A stretch of 64,000 bases of DNA from Chryseobacterium sp. BLS98 (GCF_001045445.1 NZ_LFNF01000001.1:682001-746000), one strand, 5' to 3'; positions 16,801 to 24,881 are shown, counted from the first letter of the stretch. The notes: generated from the letters alone by a model not told the origin. Numbers and translations: made by a program.

Positions 16801-17649
16801 ACCTGGAAAACAGAAAACTTCAATGCAATTATTAAGGCTTATGAAGCTGCTTATGTAAAGTTCCAAGAGGATCAGGCAAGATTAGATGCAGAACAGAAAG
16901 AAAAAGAAGCAGCAGCTAAAGAAAGACAAGGTAATTTCTACCGTTATATGGAGCACGATGTTTTAAAACACAACTGTATTGCCTACTTACTACAGGATTA
17001 CCTTAATTCAAATACATTAGGGTATGAATCAACAAACGGTGCTGAGGACAAAACTACAATGGATAATTTCCAGGTATATCTGAGTGAAAATCTGGATAAA
17101 TATACCGCCCTTGCCAAATTTATGGAACAGGCATTTGAATGGGAAATTATGGATTATACCTTCTATCCATATTACTGGGCTAACCGTAAGAGCTGGCAGG
17201 AATTTTATCTGAGTGAAAGCTTAGATCCATTATTCAGAAGCTTCCTGCAGGCAGGAATGGCAAGAATCATTGTTACCGTAAAACCAGGCTTTGAAAATGC
17301 TGTGCAGTTCTTCCTGGAAACAGGTATTATCTGGAATGGCGGCGAAGTTCCGGTAATCGGGGACCCAATGTATATGAGTATTGTAGATGAGATGAGACAG
17401 CCGACTGGAGAACCTCAAGGTAAATACTGGATCACCAGAGTTCCTACAACGCTTACTATTCTTCAGGAAAGCTCCACAGGATTACCGGTGAATCCATTAC
17501 ATCCGCTTCCGATTTTCCCTGAAGATAATCCGGAAAATTGTGAGAATCCGTTGGAACTTGAATTTGAAACGAGTTTTAGATTGGATGAAGAGGCACAGTT
17601 ATCACATAGTGATGAGCCTACAACATTACCAACTACAATTGTTGGATAA
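13855..17649 (+). CDS. Very large coiled-coil protein, unrecognised
   Basis: 1264 residues from the ATG at 13855, which is 22 bp after cassette gene 4; an in-frame ATG at 13813 overlaps that gene. There is no signal peptide or membrane segment. Residues about 260-330 are a strongly charged coiled coil (RRKEALDKLNTELEKLQKKY and on). A Ser/Thr/Glu-rich stretch follows the middle. Near residues 785-816 lies a motif that looks conserved (GVYRWVDKKMKNQIYNYGKR, then MFEFMVPEPS), and I have a weak memory of similar motifs in large proteins of other bacteria. The C-terminal third is rich in aromatic residues (YTFYPYYWANRKSWQEFY). No family can be named. Its position suggests it is the main structural component of the island. 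Confidence 0.6.
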   Translation: MATNNTPPKTAFTVGGSLIGEGIINYKETNSMNTTNNASQTLFRFVSLRNPQLTETKDKNLGFIHRPKGVAGIFDTAVAGRSAKVTKLGEMKRAASGFSNAGFESEKKIEEGAFGDLLIIGRKLSKKETLDSNDWTYVTDYYKNLINANKELNAQGVQTFSLLWNNFIYLIVTQGDFYIKEAVSNILMALQLGFANNQDLTDPEIIKVNGEKPLEKAMDAKVILPTLLFSEDYSETSSSSSKASESPSEPVLGTRTTQRLEAEARTSLAADRAIRRKEALDKLNTELEKLQKKYHKSRYQAYQEAYSRYMNENRERLDIYERKLAEVESKITPETTEEEKIRLYDTLKEYEVPAFEFSYQDEINLEDLQAKLSPESFDLFVELFSEFDAEKVSKVSAEERVQFLPENTLMIGDQTIVLDDSIQTYSDALTGVQDHISSTMQNALQSSPLSQQQYVNLGGASIPVLQNTARTPMAYSFLAHSSFRLSASRGFVNFSFEVEDASWSVANAKIIATTDVAGAVEENYSNIYVVDNKITLPTSLVDKFRDSLTFKIEIIFDNGSMAYGDIGQQYTKGDLSLTGMLILKRAIENPENPGEPEPVVIQKRKNFGIKRLGVADYLKVVQSVHAYVPGEVSNIENVMASELRHKSSVSRDYSEITDTTSKSEETEKISDTSKTSRTDMQTEVAKELEKDQSITAHTRYSYGAAKTVFEVGAEYANNTAQHDSTRQAVMKSQEITERAMERVLTKISEERVQKIIKEYTETNVHEFDNRGKALTTNVPPQHITGVYRWVDKKMKNQIYNYGKRTMFEFMVPEPSRLHRLALTVAKAQVLTAPVDPRTAPERAWTMPDPKSATIEQIQHWAQIYNVDLSALPEVNKTVSDTRSSGGDTAVLDYSVPANYACYSIDGSVHYVRQSGWFNNARVSVYHPTNGSEIYYNSNPDGPIGASGFLLENSVKLTYSGKRLNTVTISLNLRCKLSDSFLQTWKTENFNAIIKAYEAAYVKFQEDQARLDAEQKEKEAAAKERQGNFYRYMEHDVLKHNCIAYLLQDYLNSNTLGYESTNGAEDKTTMDNFQVYLSENLDKYTALAKFMEQAFEWEIMDYTFYPYYWANRKSWQEFYLSESLDPLFRSFLQAGMARIIVTVKPGFENAVQFFLETGIIWNGGEVPVIGDPMYMSIVDEMRQPTGEPQGKYWITRVPTTLTILQESSTGLPVNPLHPLPIFPEDNPENCENPLELEFETSFRLDEEAQLSHSDEPTTLPTTIVG

Positions 17650-17663
17650 CAATAACCTTAATG

Positions 17664-17691
17664 GCGGTGTGAAATATCACCGCTATTTTTT
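17664..17691 (+). terminator. Terminator after the 1264-residue protein
   Basis: Six-base-pair stem GCGGTG/CACCGC with an eight-base loop, followed by TATTTTTT. It separates the cassette operon from the metallopeptidase gene or lowers read-through into it. Confidence 0.75.
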
Positions 17692-17721
17692 CACAATTTA
17701 TAATCCTAAAATAATTAAAAA

Positions 17722-19650
17722 ATGAAAAGTATAGATATTAGAAATCCTGCAACTATTGGAGTGGCAAATATTGATGTTTATAAAACAAATGATGAAAATA
17801 GCTTTTCTGATGAAGCAAAACTAGAATTTTACCGTTCCGCTAAAAGTTCACAAGGAATCATTGGAGCAAAAGATGATGAGTACAATGGAGAATTTGGGTT
17901 TGATACTTTCAACGAAAAGATAATGCCAAAATCTTATTTACCATATTATAAAGATATTGATGGAAAAGATATTAAAATCAATGATAGACCCAAATACGTT
18001 TGCTCCTATCTAAGTATTTATCCTCCAAAATTTGGGGCAAAAAAAAGTAAAGTCACCTTATATATCAAAGTAATTGATAAAAAAAATAAAAAAAGTAGTG
18101 GCGAAATTGACTTTATTTTTTCTAATTCTAAAAATGATGGTATAAACAATAACTTAAGTATTGTTGGAGGAAATAAAGTGAAGATTGAAAGCAATATAAC
18201 TAAAACATTAATTATACAGTGTACCAGCGACTTTGATAATGACATTTATCTTGATGCTAAAATCGGAACTAAAAAAATTGGCAGAATAATTATTATGGCC
18301 AATTCAAAAATATACCAAACAACTATACAACCTGTGCTTATTAACTGGGGTACCACCGCATCAAAAACTGTTGATCCTATTGAACATGAAGAATTTGTTA
18401 AAAATTTAGAAATATACTTTAATAGTAACTCTTTTAACCAATCCTACATAATAGGAAAACTGGCTGAAAAGACACATTCTGTTACATTTTTAAAAAGTGA
18501 TTTTACAAAGAAAGATGTACTAAAAGAAATGGCCGAAGAAACAGACCCTTGTGGAAGAATAAATAAAGGAGGACTTTTCGTTAATTATGGAAACAAAGGA
18601 GAATTCGTAAATGCCAGAAACTATAACGCATTAGTAGAGGAAAGATATGCAGCATTAAATTCAAATAATAAAGAAAAGCAGATAGCTAAAGAGAAACTAG
18701 ATGTTGCTATGAAAGAGTTGATTAAAGTTTTTTCTAAAGATTTTAAATACGACAAACAGAGTAATCTGTCAAAAGCTAAAGAATTCCATAAAGATGCTGT
18801 TGTAACGAATATCTGGAAAAAACAGGAAGTTATAGATGCCTATAACAACTATGTAAAGTTACGAAAAGACTATAAAGGAAGCGTTTATTTGGATCATACT
18901 AAAACTATTTACGTATTCATAAATAAAAATATTGAAGGAGGAAGAGATCCTATTACAAAAACACAAGCTTATTCCTTAAACTCATCAGGAGTAGTACATG
19001 TTTTTAATAGCGCATATAATGACAAAGATAAATATGCATTAGTCATACATGAAATTGGACATGCCCTAAGCTTACAGCATACTTTTAGTGATCGAAATTC
19101 AAATACAATAAGTGAGAATACTAAAACTATACAAAAGCTTGAAAATGAAAAAAAGGAATTAGAGAATATTAAAAAAAATCTCGATCTCAGAAATTATTAT
19201 GGTTTAGATAAAAAGTATCTGACCATTAAAACATTGATTGTTTATCATGATGAAACACAAACTCCAAGTATTTCCTATTTTGAAAGTGCTTTCTTAAATA
19301 ACATTATTGGAAAAAAAGTAGAAAAAGAAGGTGATAAATCAATTATAGGTGTTATAGAAATTGAAAGTAATCCTAATCCGACTTCTGATATATCAATAGA
19401 TGAAGAAATTACAAAAATAGAAGCTAACATAAAGAAACTAAAAGAGGAAAATAATAAACTGAAAGACCTAACAGGGGTCTTATCCCAAAGTAAAACATTA
19501 GAAAATATCATGGACTATAGACAACCAATAGACGCTACATGTGAAAAACCATTTAATGAAAATTTTCAATATAAGCTATTTTATCAATGGCAATGGAAAG
19601 AAATGTTGGAGACAGGAATAGAAAATGAGTATATTAGTGAAGTAAAATAA
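17722..19650 (+). CDS. Metzincin-like zinc metallopeptidase, putative effector
   Basis: 642 residues with no signal peptide. The extended zinc motif HEIGHALSLQH (H443, E444, H447, H453) and a later NIMDY sequence with Met597 fit a metzincin with its Met-turn. About 145 residues separate the two and include two coiled-coil stretches (KLENEKKELENIKK; IEANIKKLKEENNKLKD), which is much longer than usual. The N-terminal 220 residues look beta-rich (YVCSYLSIYPPKFGAKKSKV), a kind of domain I associate with secreted effectors of Bacteroidota (weak recollection). The gene is visibly richer in A and T than its neighbours and follows a terminator after a 72-bp gap. A secreted toxin-protease is the best guess. 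Confidence 0.7.
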   Translation: MKSIDIRNPATIGVANIDVYKTNDENSFSDEAKLEFYRSAKSSQGIIGAKDDEYNGEFGFDTFNEKIMPKSYLPYYKDIDGKDIKINDRPKYVCSYLSIYPPKFGAKKSKVTLYIKVIDKKNKKSSGEIDFIFSNSKNDGINNNLSIVGGNKVKIESNITKTLIIQCTSDFDNDIYLDAKIGTKKIGRIIIMANSKIYQTTIQPVLINWGTTASKTVDPIEHEEFVKNLEIYFNSNSFNQSYIIGKLAEKTHSVTFLKSDFTKKDVLKEMAEETDPCGRINKGGLFVNYGNKGEFVNARNYNALVEERYAALNSNNKEKQIAKEKLDVAMKELIKVFSKDFKYDKQSNLSKAKEFHKDAVVTNIWKKQEVIDAYNNYVKLRKDYKGSVYLDHTKTIYVFINKNIEGGRDPITKTQAYSLNSSGVVHVFNSAYNDKDKYALVIHEIGHALSLQHTFSDRNSNTISENTKTIQKLENEKKELENIKKNLDLRNYYGLDKKYLTIKTLIVYHDETQTPSISYFESAFLNNIIGKKVEKEGDKSIIGVIEIESNPNPTSDISIDEEITKIEANIKKLKEENNKLKDLTGVLSQSKTLENIMDYRQPIDATCEKPFNENFQYKLFYQWQWKEMLETGIENEYISEVK

Positions 19651-19655
19651 TATCT

Positions 19656-20513
19656 ATGAGAATTTTATCTTTGTTTACAATATTATTTAGTTTTTATCTG
19701 TATAGTCAAGAGTCTAAAATAGACATACGTCAGAGTCTAGATTCAAAGAAATATAACTTAAGCATTGACGGCAAATCTATTGCTATAGAAAAATATGACT
19801 CTTTACAAGTTGAAGGTAATTTTATAACCGGGAAGACAGGAACTAGCTGGGATGTCTATAATTTAACGGGTAAAATGATAAAATCTAGTCTAAAATCATA
19901 TTACCCTTATTCATCGAATACTCTTCAGATTATTGATTCTTTTAATAAGGTGTATTTTATTGACGAAAGGGGCCGAGGAATAACTCCTAAAAAAAGAATA
20001 CAGGCTCCTTTACGCCCTAATGATGAACTTGGCAACAGTACTTATGTTTCCTACACTATCATTAATGATCATCTTATCAAAGAAGTTTCTAAATATGATA
20101 AAGTAGATACTACTTATAGTTTGAAGTTTGACAAGATCCCACCTCAGAAGGCTGTCTTTGAAAGATTTGTAAATAATAAAAAAGAGATTTCTTTTGAAAG
20201 AGGATGGTATACAGGAGATATATGGGGAAAACTTGATCCTGATTTTGTGATCTTAAAAGAGGATAAAAAATACGGAGTATGGTCTTTATTAGAGGAAAAA
20301 TATATATTTCCCCTAGACTTCGACAAAATCCAAAACTTTACCTCATATCTTTCCTTAGAAAAAAACGGACTATCTACATTCTATCCTAACATAGGCACTG
20401 AACCGAAATATCAAAAACTTGAGCCATATATAGAATATTTCGCCAGGTTCGAAACTCCTGATGGTAAAAAAGGCTGGGTGGATAGAAAAGGAAAAGAATA
20501 TTTTGATCAATAA
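19656..20513 (+). CDS. Secreted WG-repeat-like protein, possible partner of the metallopeptidase
   Basis: 285 residues with a signal peptide (FTILFSFYLYSQ cleavage region), so probably periplasmic or outer-membrane associated. WG-type repeats are seen, such as KKYGVWSLLEEKYIFPLDFDK and GKKGWVDRKGKEYF, and weaker ones near the N-terminus. WG repeats form beta structures often used for protein binding. It starts 5 bp after the metallopeptidase stop, is equally A/T-rich and ends at a strong terminator, so the two form a unit. An immunity role for an exported protein beside a protease is attractive but only inferred. Confidence 0.65.
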   Translation: MRILSLFTILFSFYLYSQESKIDIRQSLDSKKYNLSIDGKSIAIEKYDSLQVEGNFITGKTGTSWDVYNLTGKMIKSSLKSYYPYSSNTLQIIDSFNKVYFIDERGRGITPKKRIQAPLRPNDELGNSTYVSYTIINDHLIKEVSKYDKVDTTYSLKFDKIPPQKAVFERFVNNKKEISFERGWYTGDIWGKLDPDFVILKEDKKYGVWSLLEEKYIFPLDFDKIQNFTSYLSLEKNGLSTFYPNIGTEPKYQKLEPYIEYFARFETPDGKKGWVDRKGKEYFDQ

Positions 20514-20515
20514 TC

Positions 20516-20550
20516 AATAAGCCACAGTGTTTCTGTGGCTTATTATTTTT
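20516..20550 (+). terminator. Terminator after the WG-repeat gene
   Basis: A perfect 12-base-pair stem AATAAGCCACAG/CTGTGGCTTATT (20516-20527 with 20533-20544), then a T-run. It ends the metallopeptidase unit. Confidence 0.85.
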
Positions 20551-20578
20551 CTAAAAACTTTCTATAAAAAATAAAACA

Positions 20579-20612
20579 CGACACGTTTTGTCGCATTAAC
20601 CCTATATATTTG
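20579..20612 (+). promoter_or_regulatory. Promoter module copy 6 (WYL regulator)
   Basis: Box CGACACGTTTTGTCG (20579-20593) with perfect CGACA/TGTCG arms, 11 bases, then TATATTTG (20605-20612). The WYL ATG is at 20668. A nine-codon ORF (MKRSIAAL-stop, 20630-20656) lies in the leader. Confidence 0.82.
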
Positions 20613-20667
20613 TCTTATAAAATTTTACCATGAAACGCAGCATAGCTGCCCTATAAAATACAGACGA

Positions 20668-21588
20668 ATGAAAAAAGATTTTTATCTGACAAGATATGCC
20701 TTAATTATCAAAAGATTAGAAAGTTCTCCCGCTACCTATTCCCAGCTGGAGGACTATCTTTTAAACTCTTTCGAATTCCAGGATGCCGGGATCAAAAGCT
20801 ATTCCATCCGTACCTTACAGAGAGATATCCGTGAGATTTCCGATCTTTTTAACCTTTCCATTCACAACAAGAAAAAGGGCGACAACCGGTATTATATTGA
20901 GAGCCGCCCCATCATGGAAGTGGATGAATATAACCAGAAATTGCTGGAATCCTTTCAGGTAAGCAACGCACTGAATCTTCATCCGGACTTTTCAGATTTT
21001 ATCTTTTTTGAGAGCAGAAAGCCTACCGGCATAGAACATTTTTATGATCTTTTCTTTGCCATCCGTAACAAAAGAGTGGTTAGTTTTGAGCATTATAACT
21101 ACAAAAACAAAGTCATGACTTCACGGAAAGTACATCCCTTGGCTTTGAAAGAATCGAAAGACAGATGGTATCTCATCGCGATTGACACTAAAGATAAAAC
21201 TCTAAAGTCATTCGGATTAGACAGAGTCAATTATCTGGATGTAAGCAACAGCAAATTCCGTGAAAAATACAATTATAACTTCAGAGAACACTTTAAAAAT
21301 GCTTTTGGAGTAATGAATCTTGCAGAGCAAAATCCTCAGAAGATCATTATGAAATGTAGCAGACACCAGGGAGAATACATCAGAAGTTTTCCATTGCACC
21401 AATCACAGAAAGAAACCAAAGAAACACCGGAAGAGATCTATTTTGAGTTCTTCCTCCACCCTACTTATGATTTTATGCAGGAGATTTTATCTTACGGAAA
21501 AGAAGTGACCGTTTTAGAACCGAAATGTTTAGTTGACGACATCCGTACCCATCTTCAGGAATCCCTGAACCGTTATTTAGAAAGCTAA
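20668..21588 (+). CDS. WYL-domain transcriptional regulator
   Basis: 306 residues, the usual size. An N-terminal winged-helix region (residues 1-70, SYSIRTLQRDIREISDLF) is followed by a WYL domain at about residues 125-200 (RNKRVVSFEHYNYKNK, then HPLALKESKDRWYLIAID). A C-terminal extension (WCX-like) ends at the stop. WYL proteins bind inverted repeats as dimers, and several (BrxR, CapW) control phage-defence loci. Its own promoter carries the palindromic module shared with the island genes, so it is a good candidate for the factor that binds the module and regulates itself (inference). The next gene belongs to housekeeping territory, so it marks the right edge of the island. Confidence 0.87.
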   Translation: MKKDFYLTRYALIIKRLESSPATYSQLEDYLLNSFEFQDAGIKSYSIRTLQRDIREISDLFNLSIHNKKKGDNRYYIESRPIMEVDEYNQKLLESFQVSNALNLHPDFSDFIFFESRKPTGIEHFYDLFFAIRNKRVVSFEHYNYKNKVMTSRKVHPLALKESKDRWYLIAIDTKDKTLKSFGLDRVNYLDVSNSKFREKYNYNFREHFKNAFGVMNLAEQNPQKIIMKCSRHQGEYIRSFPLHQSQKETKETPEEIYFEFFLHPTYDFMQEILSYGKEVTVLEPKCLVDDIRTHLQESLNRYLES

Positions 21589-21643
21589 TATCAAAGGACA
21601 AAAAGTTCATATTTTTTATTTATATTTACATAAATATCCCGTT

Positions 21644-22270
21644 TTGAAAGCTTTATTCTTTAGCATATTCTGTTTTATTTTTTCATTTTGCTTTTCCCAG
21701 CAGAAAGAAGAATTCCGACAGGTTAAAAACTATTACAACCAGCACCGGAGTATGCTGAATACAGAGTTTAAAAAGAAATTTGATGCAGAACCTGATTCCT
21801 TTAAAAAAGCCAATATAAAGCTTGATTTTATGCTTTTCATGAAAAAGATGGACAGCATTGAAAATGTAGCGATGATAGGTACCCTGTTAAAAGTGAGAAA
21901 CCTGGAAGACCTTCAGTCTTTGAAGAACAGCAAAGGCAAATCAGCAAGTGACACTGAAAAACAGGCCGTTTTTGAAAAATCTGCAGATTATCCCGGCGGG
22001 TTCAATACATTAAGACAGGAAGTTGCCGATCTTTTTTATACCGGCGGCGTTTATACCGAAACAAAAACGGTAAAAACCAATGTGGTTTTCATTGTTGAGA
22101 GAGACGGAAGCATCAGTAATGTACACGCACAGGGAGACAACTTCACATTCAACAGGCAGGCCGAAATTGCCTTGTACTCAGTTTCAGAAAAATTTTCTCC
22201 GGCCATTGTTAAAGGATATCCGGTAAGATATTACCTGAGACTTCCTTTAACTTTAACTATCGAAGACTAA
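21644..22270 (+). CDS. Secreted protein with TonB C-terminal-like domain
   Basis: 208 residues starting at a TTG codon (21644); this start gives a good signal peptide (MKALFFSIFCFIFSFCFSQ) and no better in-frame ATG exists nearby. The middle is helical and charged. The last 90 residues resemble the TonB C-terminal fold (VVFIVERDGSISNVHA, then a YYLRLPLTLTIED ending). The PVRYYLRLPL ending is common in Bacteroidota 'energy transducer TonB' proteins that lack the TM-proline-rich N-terminus. It ends one base before the tadA start and probably shares a transcript with it. The exact role is unknown. Confidence 0.65.
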   Translation: MKALFFSIFCFIFSFCFSQQKEEFRQVKNYYNQHRSMLNTEFKKKFDAEPDSFKKANIKLDFMLFMKKMDSIENVAMIGTLLKVRNLEDLQSLKNSKGKSASDTEKQAVFEKSADYPGGFNTLRQEVADLFYTGGVYTETKTVKTNVVFIVERDGSISNVHAQGDNFTFNRQAEIALYSVSEKFSPAIVKGYPVRYYLRLPLTLTIED

Positions 22271-22271
22271 A

Positions 22272-22703
22272 ATGTTTACTGACGAATACTATATGAAAAT
22301 GGCACTCCAGGAAGCAGAAGCCGCCCTGGAAAAAGATGAGGTCCCAATCGGATGTGTGGTGGTTTCCAATAACCGGATTATTGCCAGAGCCCACAATCTC
22401 ACAGAAACATTGAATGATGTGACTGCCCATGCAGAAATGCAGGCCATTACTTCCGCAGCCAATTTCCTTGGTGGAAAATACCTGATCAACTGTACCCTTT
22501 ATGTAACCATGGAACCTTGTGTAATGTGCTCAGGAGCCCTTTCCTGGTCACAAATCTCAAAAGTGGTGATTGGCGCCAGAGATGAGCAGAGAGGATTTAT
22601 CAATAAGCATCTTTCTTTACACCCAAAAACCGAACTGGTAACAGGAGTGATGGAAAACGAGTGCTCATCTATCGTAAAAGAATTCTTTAAAAGTAAGAGG
22701 TAA
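22272..22703 (+). CDS. tadA: tRNA adenosine(34) deaminase / nucleoside deaminase
   Basis: 143 residues, the usual size. The zinc and catalytic residues are H53 and E55 in TAHAEMQAI, and C83 and C86 in EPCVMCSGAL. The family converts adenosine-34 to inosine in tRNA-Arg(ACG), allowing decoding of CGN codons. The N-terminus MKMALQEAEAALEKDEVPIG is characteristic of TadA. It starts one base after the previous stop and converges with the acetyltransferase gene, 5 bp apart. Guanine or cytosine deaminase relatives cannot be fully excluded, but TadA fits best. Confidence 0.9.
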   Translation: MFTDEYYMKMALQEAEAALEKDEVPIGCVVVSNNRIIARAHNLTETLNDVTAHAEMQAITSAANFLGGKYLINCTLYVTMEPCVMCSGALSWSQISKVVIGARDEQRGFINKHLSLHPKTELVTGVMENECSSIVKEFFKSKR

Positions 22704-22708
22704 TTAAA

Positions 22709-23251
22709 TCAGTTTTTATTTTTTAAAACAGAATACATCATAATATCAAAATATTCCTCCCCTTTTCTGACATGCTGCTTTAAAAGAGCTTCCTGCTCCA
22801 TTCCAACTTTTTCCATAATTCTTCCGGATGCAGGATTCTGAAGGAAATAGGTAGCATAAATTTTATTGAGCTGTAACTCCTGAAATCCAAAACCGATCAG
22901 TGCTGTGGCGGCTTCTGTGATATATCCTTTATTCCAGAAAGGTTTTCCCATCCAATACCCCAGCTCAGCCTTATCATCTTCTCTGTCGTGAAGACCAATA
23001 GCACCTAAAATATTTCCTTCCTTATTTCGGACTGCAAAAGTATATCCTGTATTGTTCTCAAAGGATTCCCGGGACATTTTCATCCAGAATTCGGCATGTT
23101 CACGGGTATAAGGATAAGGAATATTGGAGGTAAGATCGGAGAAGATTTTATCCTGCAGATATTCGGTAACAAAAGGAATATCACCCTCCTGCAGCTGCGA
23201 GAGAATCAGTCTTTCTGTTTCTATTACTGGAAATTCTTTTAATGCTTTCAT
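22709..23251 (-). CDS. GNAT N-acetyltransferase, RimJ/RimL-like
   Basis: 180 residues with the RimJ/RimL pattern: the N-terminal ETERLILSQLQEGD, a middle AIGLHDREDDKAELGYWMGK, and the acetyl-CoA region FWNKGYITEAATALIGFGF. The ending HVRKGEEYFDIMMYSVLK is typical for this subfamily. It transfers acetyl from acetyl-CoA to an unknown amine, possibly a ribosomal protein N-terminus. It lies 9 bp downstream of coaX on the same strand and probably forms an operon with it. Confidence 0.87.
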   Translation of the reverse strand: MKALKEFPVIETERLILSQLQEGDIPFVTEYLQDKIFSDLTSNIPYPYTREHAEFWMKMSRESFENNTGYTFAVRNKEGNILGAIGLHDREDDKAELGYWMGKPFWNKGYITEAATALIGFGFQELQLNKIYATYFLQNPASGRIMEKVGMEQEALLKQHVRKGEEYFDIMMYSVLKNKN

Positions 23252-23260
23252 TATATAGCT

Positions 23261-24019
23261 CTATAAATCTTTCCCTAAGAAATAAAGTCCTTTCAGCGTA
23301 TGGAGCCTGTCCATCACATGAATTTTCTCCGTTAACGGCTTATAAACATGGGAGACGCCACCTGTGGCCACTACAAAACAGTCGTCGTTCACCTCATCGT
23401 TGATCCGGTCTATAAACCCTTCCACCATTCCCAGAAACCCATACACCATACCGCTCTGCATGCAGGTTACTGTGTCCAGACCTAGTACGGATTTAGGTTT
23501 TTTCAGTTCAATATCAGGAAGCTGCGCTGTCTGGCTGATCAGCGAATTTAAAGAGGTTACAATTCCGGGAGCGATAATTACACCTAATGTTTCTCCGGAT
23601 TCCGTTACACAGCTTGCTGTAAGGGCTGTTCCAAAATCGATGACGATCTTTTTCCTGTTTGGGTAAAGGTTGTGAGCAGCAACCAGATTGGCATAAATAT
23701 CAGTCCCCATCTGTTTGGATTTTGCCTGAACGCCTGAAGGTGTAGATCTGTCCACAATTACCGGCTGGATACCGTGGATTTTTTTGATTGCTGAGCTGAT
23801 GACCTTGGTAAGCTGAGGCACTACAGATCCTATAATCACTTTACTGATATCTTCCGGTTCTACTTTGTAGGTCTGGTAAAGCATGAGAATCTGCACATAC
23901 AGCTCATCTACCGTTCTGTATGGCTTTGTATTGATTACCCATGAAATATCACAGTTGTCTCCGTTAAAAAGTCCGAATCTGATATTGCTGTTCCCTACGT
24001 TGATTACGATTGAATTCAT
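23261..24019 (-). CDS. coaX: Type III pantothenate kinase
   Basis: 252 residues, the usual size for CoaX, which phosphorylates pantothenate in the first step of coenzyme A synthesis. Motifs are the N-terminal phosphate-binding NVGNSNIRFGLFNGD (usually DxGNT), the substrate-binding GTDIYANLVAAHNLYP, the IDFGTALTASCV motif and GGVSHVYKPL near the C-terminus. It needs a monovalent cation and resists feedback by CoA in known cases. The first residue of the usual DVGNS motif is Asn here. It is followed by the acetyltransferase gene 9 bp on. Confidence 0.93.
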   Translation of the reverse strand: MNSIVINVGNSNIRFGLFNGDNCDISWVINTKPYRTVDELYVQILMLYQTYKVEPEDISKVIIGSVVPQLTKVISSAIKKIHGIQPVIVDRSTPSGVQAKSKQMGTDIYANLVAAHNLYPNRKKIVIDFGTALTASCVTESGETLGVIIAPGIVTSLNSLISQTAQLPDIELKKPKSVLGLDTVTCMQSGMVYGFLGMVEGFIDRINDEVNDDCFVVATGGVSHVYKPLTEKIHVMDRLHTLKGLYFLGKDL

Positions 24020-24278
24020 TTATTTTTTAAGCTAATCTGGGTTAAAAAACAGTTGTAAAAATAACGCTTTATCCTTAAAAACAAGCAATATCTGTCTTAT
24101 TTAGAACAATTGCTGATTCTGCATTTCTCTTCGTCAGGATAACATGCATTAAAGCATTGATTATATGCATTTATCATTAAATTGATGAAATTCCTTCTGA
24201 GAAAACTTAAATCTGGTATTTAAAAAATTGGAAACATTTAATTATCTTTAAATCTGAAAATATTTTTATCCTGTTTCC

Positions 24279-24881
24279 ATGAGAAAATTGATCTTAATAC
24301 TCCTCTTCTGTATTGGCCTGAATACTTTTGCACAAACCGGAAATCAGGTAAAAGAACTGTTCCTGAAAATAAAAAAGGACGCAAAGATTGACCGGAACGA
24401 TACAGCCGTTTACGATATCCTGGATGAATTTTACAATAAAAATCTTCAGGCTGAAAATGATGAAATGACTCCTGAAACCATTCAGAGAATAGAGAAACTG
24501 GCATCCAACCCTGACACGAAGAATCTCCATATTTTATTACTTTTCCTGATGTATCAGCAACATATCAGCCGGACTTCCATGGTGGGTAAAGCACCGGATA
24601 CAGAATTTCAGACTGAAACTATGACACTCCTTGAAAATGAAAGCCGTGAAATTTATGGAAAGGTTCCTGCTATTATTTATGTGTATAAAGCAGAAGCCCT
24701 GGACGGGGCGAAAAAAAAGGAAGAGGCCAAAACCGTTTTAGATCAGGGGCTGAAGGAATATCCCGATTCGGTTCCTTTAAAAGTATACCGTTACCTCAAC
24801 ACTAAAGATGAGGTTTTAAGAAACGATCTTGTAAAGAATCATCCTAATCACTGGATGGTACAGCAGTTTGGAATTAAATAG
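24279..24881 (+). CDS. Secreted protein of unknown function
   Basis: 200 residues with a clear signal peptide (LILLFCIGLNTFA then QTGNQ). The rest is predicted helical, with TPR-like spacing in AEALDGAKKKEEAKTVLDQG. No catalytic motif, Cys pair or membrane segment is visible after the signal. It stands alone, with a bidirectional terminator after it and an A/T-rich 259-bp region before it in which no clear promoter consensus was found. No family is recognised. Confidence 0.7.
   Translation: MRKLILILLFCIGLNTFAQTGNQVKELFLKIKKDAKIDRNDTAVYDILDEFYNKNLQAENDEMTPETIQRIEKLASNPDTKNLHILLLFLMYQQHISRTSMVGKAPDTEFQTETMTLLENESREIYGKVPAIIYVYKAEALDGAKKKEEAKTVLDQGLKEYPDSVPLKVYRYLNTKDEVLRNDLVKNHPNHWMVQQFGIK

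Noticed and set aside
9484-17649. Prophage or contractile tailocin
   Set aside because: Tail-fibre-like N-termini, an endolysin-like peptidase and a large structural protein suggest it, but no sheath, tube, baseplate, capsid, terminase or integrase gene is present and the promoters are of a different kind.
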